From positions 248,001 through 312,000 of the forward strand of contig CAJYGB010000018.1 in assembly GCA_913774355.1 (NCBI GenBank): a stretch of DNA of 64,000 nt. The letters run 5' to 3'. This DNA is from an uncultured Chryseobacterium sp. (GTDB lineage Bacteria; Bacteroidota; Bacteroidia; Flavobacteriales; Weeksellaceae). The translations under genes and the position numbers were made by a program. Each line of letters opens with the position of its first letter. Positions within the stretch are counted from its first letter, which is position 1. Of this stretch, positions 61,742 through 64,000 are shown one piece after another. The notes beneath the pieces were generated by a model. The model ran no database searches and had not been told where the DNA came from. It saw nothing but the letters and a program-made list of their open reading frames with translations.

Positions 61742-64000
61742 ATGAAAAAAAAAATTTGTGCAGTCGCATTATTATCTTTCAGCCTGGCGTTTTCGCAGGA
61801 AACCAGCTCTAAAATTTTCGGAAGGTTAAAAGGAACCACTTCGGAAATGACCATCAAAATCACCCACGTTCCGACCAACAGCAGTTTTGAAACCAAGACC
61901 AATAAAAACGGTCAGTTCAGCTTAGATAACCTGCAGCCTGGCGGGCCTTATACCATTGAAGTTACCGATGGAGCAAAAGTGGTATATTCCAGCAATAATG
62001 TACAGCTTTCACTTGGAAATAACGACCTTCCGGTGGTAGAGCTTGGCAGCAAAGAGAAAATGATTGATGAAGTAAAGCTGACTTCCAAGAGAACAACGGC
62101 CGCCAAATTCGGCGTAGGAATCAGCCAGGCACAGATTTCAGGATTGCCAAATATCAACAGAGGAATTCAGGATGTTACGAAGCTCGTTCCCCAAAGTGCC
62201 AATAACTCCTTCAACGGAACAAATTTCCGTTATAATAACGTTACCATTGACGGTTCTATTAACAATGACGCGATTGGATTCAGCCCTTCTTTAGGCGGAC
62301 AGACCGGAACTTCGGGAATGCCGGGAAGCAGCACGCGTTCCAATTCCATCAGTCTAGATGCCATTCAGGACGTGCAGGTCTATATCGCTCCTTATGATGT
62401 AAAATTAGGGAATTTCCTGGGCGGAAGCATCAATGCCGTTACCCGAAGCGGAAGCAATAATGTGGAAGGATCAATGTATTTCTATGGAAGAAACGCTTCA
62501 ATTACCGGTAAAAACAGGGTAGGTGACAATTCCAGGATGCCGAATTCTTTCGGAGATTATATTTATGGCGGAAGAGTAGGACTCCCTGTGATCAAAGATA
62601 AACTTTTCCTGTTCACCAATATGGAATATACGAAAAGAACGGATCCTGTTTTCTATAACGCCGGCGACCAGGGATCACTGGTAAGCGGTACCGTAGCTCA
62701 GCAGATTTCAGACTTCGTGAGAAGTAAATACGGTTTCAATGCCGGAAGTTATGATCAGTACACCAACTTCTCCGAGAGCTCCAAACTTTTCAATAAACTA
62801 GACTGGAAAATTAATGATAAACATACTCTATCCATTAAAAACAATACGGTATTCTCCCATGCCTCCAATCTTGAAAGGGACGGTGCGAATTTCCGTTTCT
62901 CCAGCATGGATTTCATTCAGAAAAATACATCTTCTACCACAACTCTCGAGCTTAAAAGCCGTTTCAATGACAGATTGAATAACAATTTGGTGCTGGGTTA
63001 TTCATCGATCCACGATTACAGGGATCCGACTTCCCAAAATGCCATGTTCCCGCAGGTGGAAATCGCTTACAACGGCGGAACCATTCTTCTCGGAAACGAC
63101 AGGGAAGCTACGGTGTTCAATATGAGGCAGAAAACATTTGAGATTACAGATAACCTGACCTATAAAACAGGGCATCACACATTCTTATTTGGAACCCATA
63201 ACGAGCTGTACAACATCGATTACGGTTTTGTAAATGCACTTAACGGAAGGATTTCATATAAGAGTTTAAATGACTTTTACAACTCAAACCCGGCCAGGAT
63301 AAGAGGGACGTATTCTTTAACAGGAGCAGACCGACAGGATTTATTTGACAATCCTTACGCACAGTATAAGGTAAATCTTCTGTCAGCTTATTTTCAGGAC
63401 GAAATCAACTGGGGCAGGCTGAGACTGACACCAGGCGTGAGGGTAGATTATACGGATCTTCCGAACAAGCCGGTATTAAGCCCGAAAGTAACAGGTTCTC
63501 CTGCAGATCCTTATTATGGAAGCACCTACACCTACACTCCTCTGAGCCAGCTGACCAACAATTATCTTAACAAGCCGACCATTTCCCCAAGATTGGGCTT
63601 TAATCTAGACCTGACACAGGACCGCTCATTAATTATGAGAGGAGGATCGGGGATATTCGTAGGAAGAATTCCTTTTGCATGGCTGGGATATGCTTATTAT
63701 AACGACGGGGTAGGATTCGGAAGCTACGACTATAATGCACCAACTGCTGCACAGCTGGCAGCCAACGGAGATCCTCTGGTAAGCGGAAATTTTCCGAAAT
63801 GGCAGAATTCCTCCAAAGTACAGGTGGATTTAATCGATAACAATTTCAAAATGCCGCGTGTATGGAGAAGCTCACTGGCTTTCGACTATACCTTATCCGG
63901 ATATAAATTTACCCTTGAAGGAATTTATACTAAAGTATTGTATGATCTGAAGTTCCAGCAGGTAAACAAGACGGATAACGTAACGTATTTCAGCTATGAT
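61742..64000 (+). CDS. Oar-like TonB-dependent receptor (partial, C-terminus off window)
   Basis: 753 residues are visible and the frame is still open at the window end; family members run to about 1000. A signal peptide (MKKKICAVALLSFSLAFSQ) is followed by a CarboxypepD_reg-like domain (KIFGRLKGTTSEMTIKITH, ~22-110), then a plug region (LPNINRGIQDVTKLVPQSAN, NVTIDGSINNDAIGFSPSLGG, QDVQVYIAPYDVKLGNFLGGSINAVTRSG) and barrel strands. The plug type is that of Oar-family receptors, abundant outer-membrane proteins of Bacteroidota and myxobacteria linked to uptake and surface functions. No SusD gene precedes it. Confidence 0.9.
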   Translation, partial: MKKKICAVALLSFSLAFSQETSSKIFGRLKGTTSEMTIKITHVPTNSSFETKTNKNGQFSLDNLQPGGPYTIEVTDGAKVVYSSNNVQLSLGNNDLPVVELGSKEKMIDEVKLTSKRTTAAKFGVGISQAQISGLPNINRGIQDVTKLVPQSANNSFNGTNFRYNNVTIDGSINNDAIGFSPSLGGQTGTSGMPGSSTRSNSISLDAIQDVQVYIAPYDVKLGNFLGGSINAVTRSGSNNVEGSMYFYGRNASITGKNRVGDNSRMPNSFGDYIYGGRVGLPVIKDKLFLFTNMEYTKRTDPVFYNAGDQGSLVSGTVAQQISDFVRSKYGFNAGSYDQYTNFSESSKLFNKLDWKINDKHTLSIKNNTVFSHASNLERDGANFRFSSMDFIQKNTSSTTTLELKSRFNDRLNNNLVLGYSSIHDYRDPTSQNAMFPQVEIAYNGGTILLGNDREATVFNMRQKTFEITDNLTYKTGHHTFLFGTHNELYNIDYGFVNALNGRISYKSLNDFYNSNPARIRGTYSLTGADRQDLFDNPYAQYKVNLLSAYFQDEINWGRLRLTPGVRVDYTDLPNKPVLSPKVTGSPADPYYGSTYTYTPLSQLTNNYLNKPTISPRLGFNLDLTQDRSLIMRGGSGIFVGRIPFAWLGYAYYNDGVGFGSYDYNAPTAAQLAANGDPLVSGNFPKWQNSSKVQVDLIDNNFKMPRVWRSSLAFDYTLSGYKFTLEGIYTKVLYDLKFQQVNKTDNVTYFSYD

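Overview
The window looks like chromosomal DNA of a Chryseobacterium-like member of the Flavobacteriia (Bacteroidota). The DNA is AT-rich, several genes are preceded by the Bacteroidota -7 element TAnnTTTG, and the gene content is typical of the group: PorT-type outer-membrane barrels, CarboxypepD_reg/TonB-dependent receptors, full-length membrane AraC regulators, a DNA-ligase-associated helicase cluster, and YtxJ/YfiT proteins of bacillithiol users. I see no rRNA, tRNA, CRISPR array, prophage or transposase gene. Assignment to the genus is inference.

Layout. 0-2.3 kb: three tandem paralogous outer-membrane beta-barrels. 2.5-8.4 kb: housekeeping genes (aroB, an RsuA/RluB-type pseudouridine synthase, a TlpA-like thioredoxin, nicotinamidase, a DEAD-box helicase). 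8.6-11.1 kb: an overlapping five-gene operon containing YfiT (DinB), DUF1569, YtxJ and a Crp/Fnr regulator. 11.3-20.8 kb: a stress locus with two paralogous Crp/Fnr regulators, two tiny lipoproteins, an intact zinc alcohol dehydrogenase, an intact CinA-like protein and a general-stress flavin protein, together with at least five broken genes (KGG/acidic stress protein, the C-terminal end of a large catalase, two short-chain dehydrogenases, and an FAD/Rieske oxidoreductase). 20.9-34.7 kb: accessory metabolism (an AraC regulator, a TonB-dependent receptor plus secreted tyrosine phosphatase pair, DoxX, oxidoreductases, a CAT-like acetyltransferase, MFS, DsbA/FrnE, a nucleosidase, GNAT). 35.0-41.3 kb: the ligase-associated DNA repair cluster (exonuclease, ATP-dependent ligase, Lhr-type helicase, PdeM). 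41.5-48.1 kb: a biotin locus (a divergent MocR regulator, a ferritin-like diiron protein of unknown role, bioF, bioD, bioB, bioA). 48.1-54 kb: GNAT, YetF, a 53-residue membrane peptide, two exported ferritin-like proteins, a fasciclin protein, and a divergent ECF sigma/anti-sigma pair. 54-64 kb: a lipoprotein, a ClC channel with CBS domains, NDH-2, an MFS/AraC/aldo-keto reductase group, and the start of an Oar-like TonB-dependent receptor that runs off the window.

The two most interesting signals are regulatory and metabolic. First, three promoters (11.28, 13.16 and 29.66 kb) share the palindrome ATGAYTATARTCAT (one arm base differs in one copy). It is followed 22-23 bp later by a TAnnTTTG element, and no TTG is seen where the -33 element should be. 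The half-site spacing (TGA-N6-TCA) is that of Crp/Fnr proteins, and two Crp/Fnr paralogs lie between the first two copies, so this looks like an activator-controlled regulon. Second, the gene translationally coupled to bioF encodes a protein with a complete E / ExxH / E / ExxH diiron ligand set. It is a candidate for an unrecognised oxidative step in making the pimeloyl precursor of biotin. Intergenic spaces also hold at least three families of dispersed palindromic repeats.
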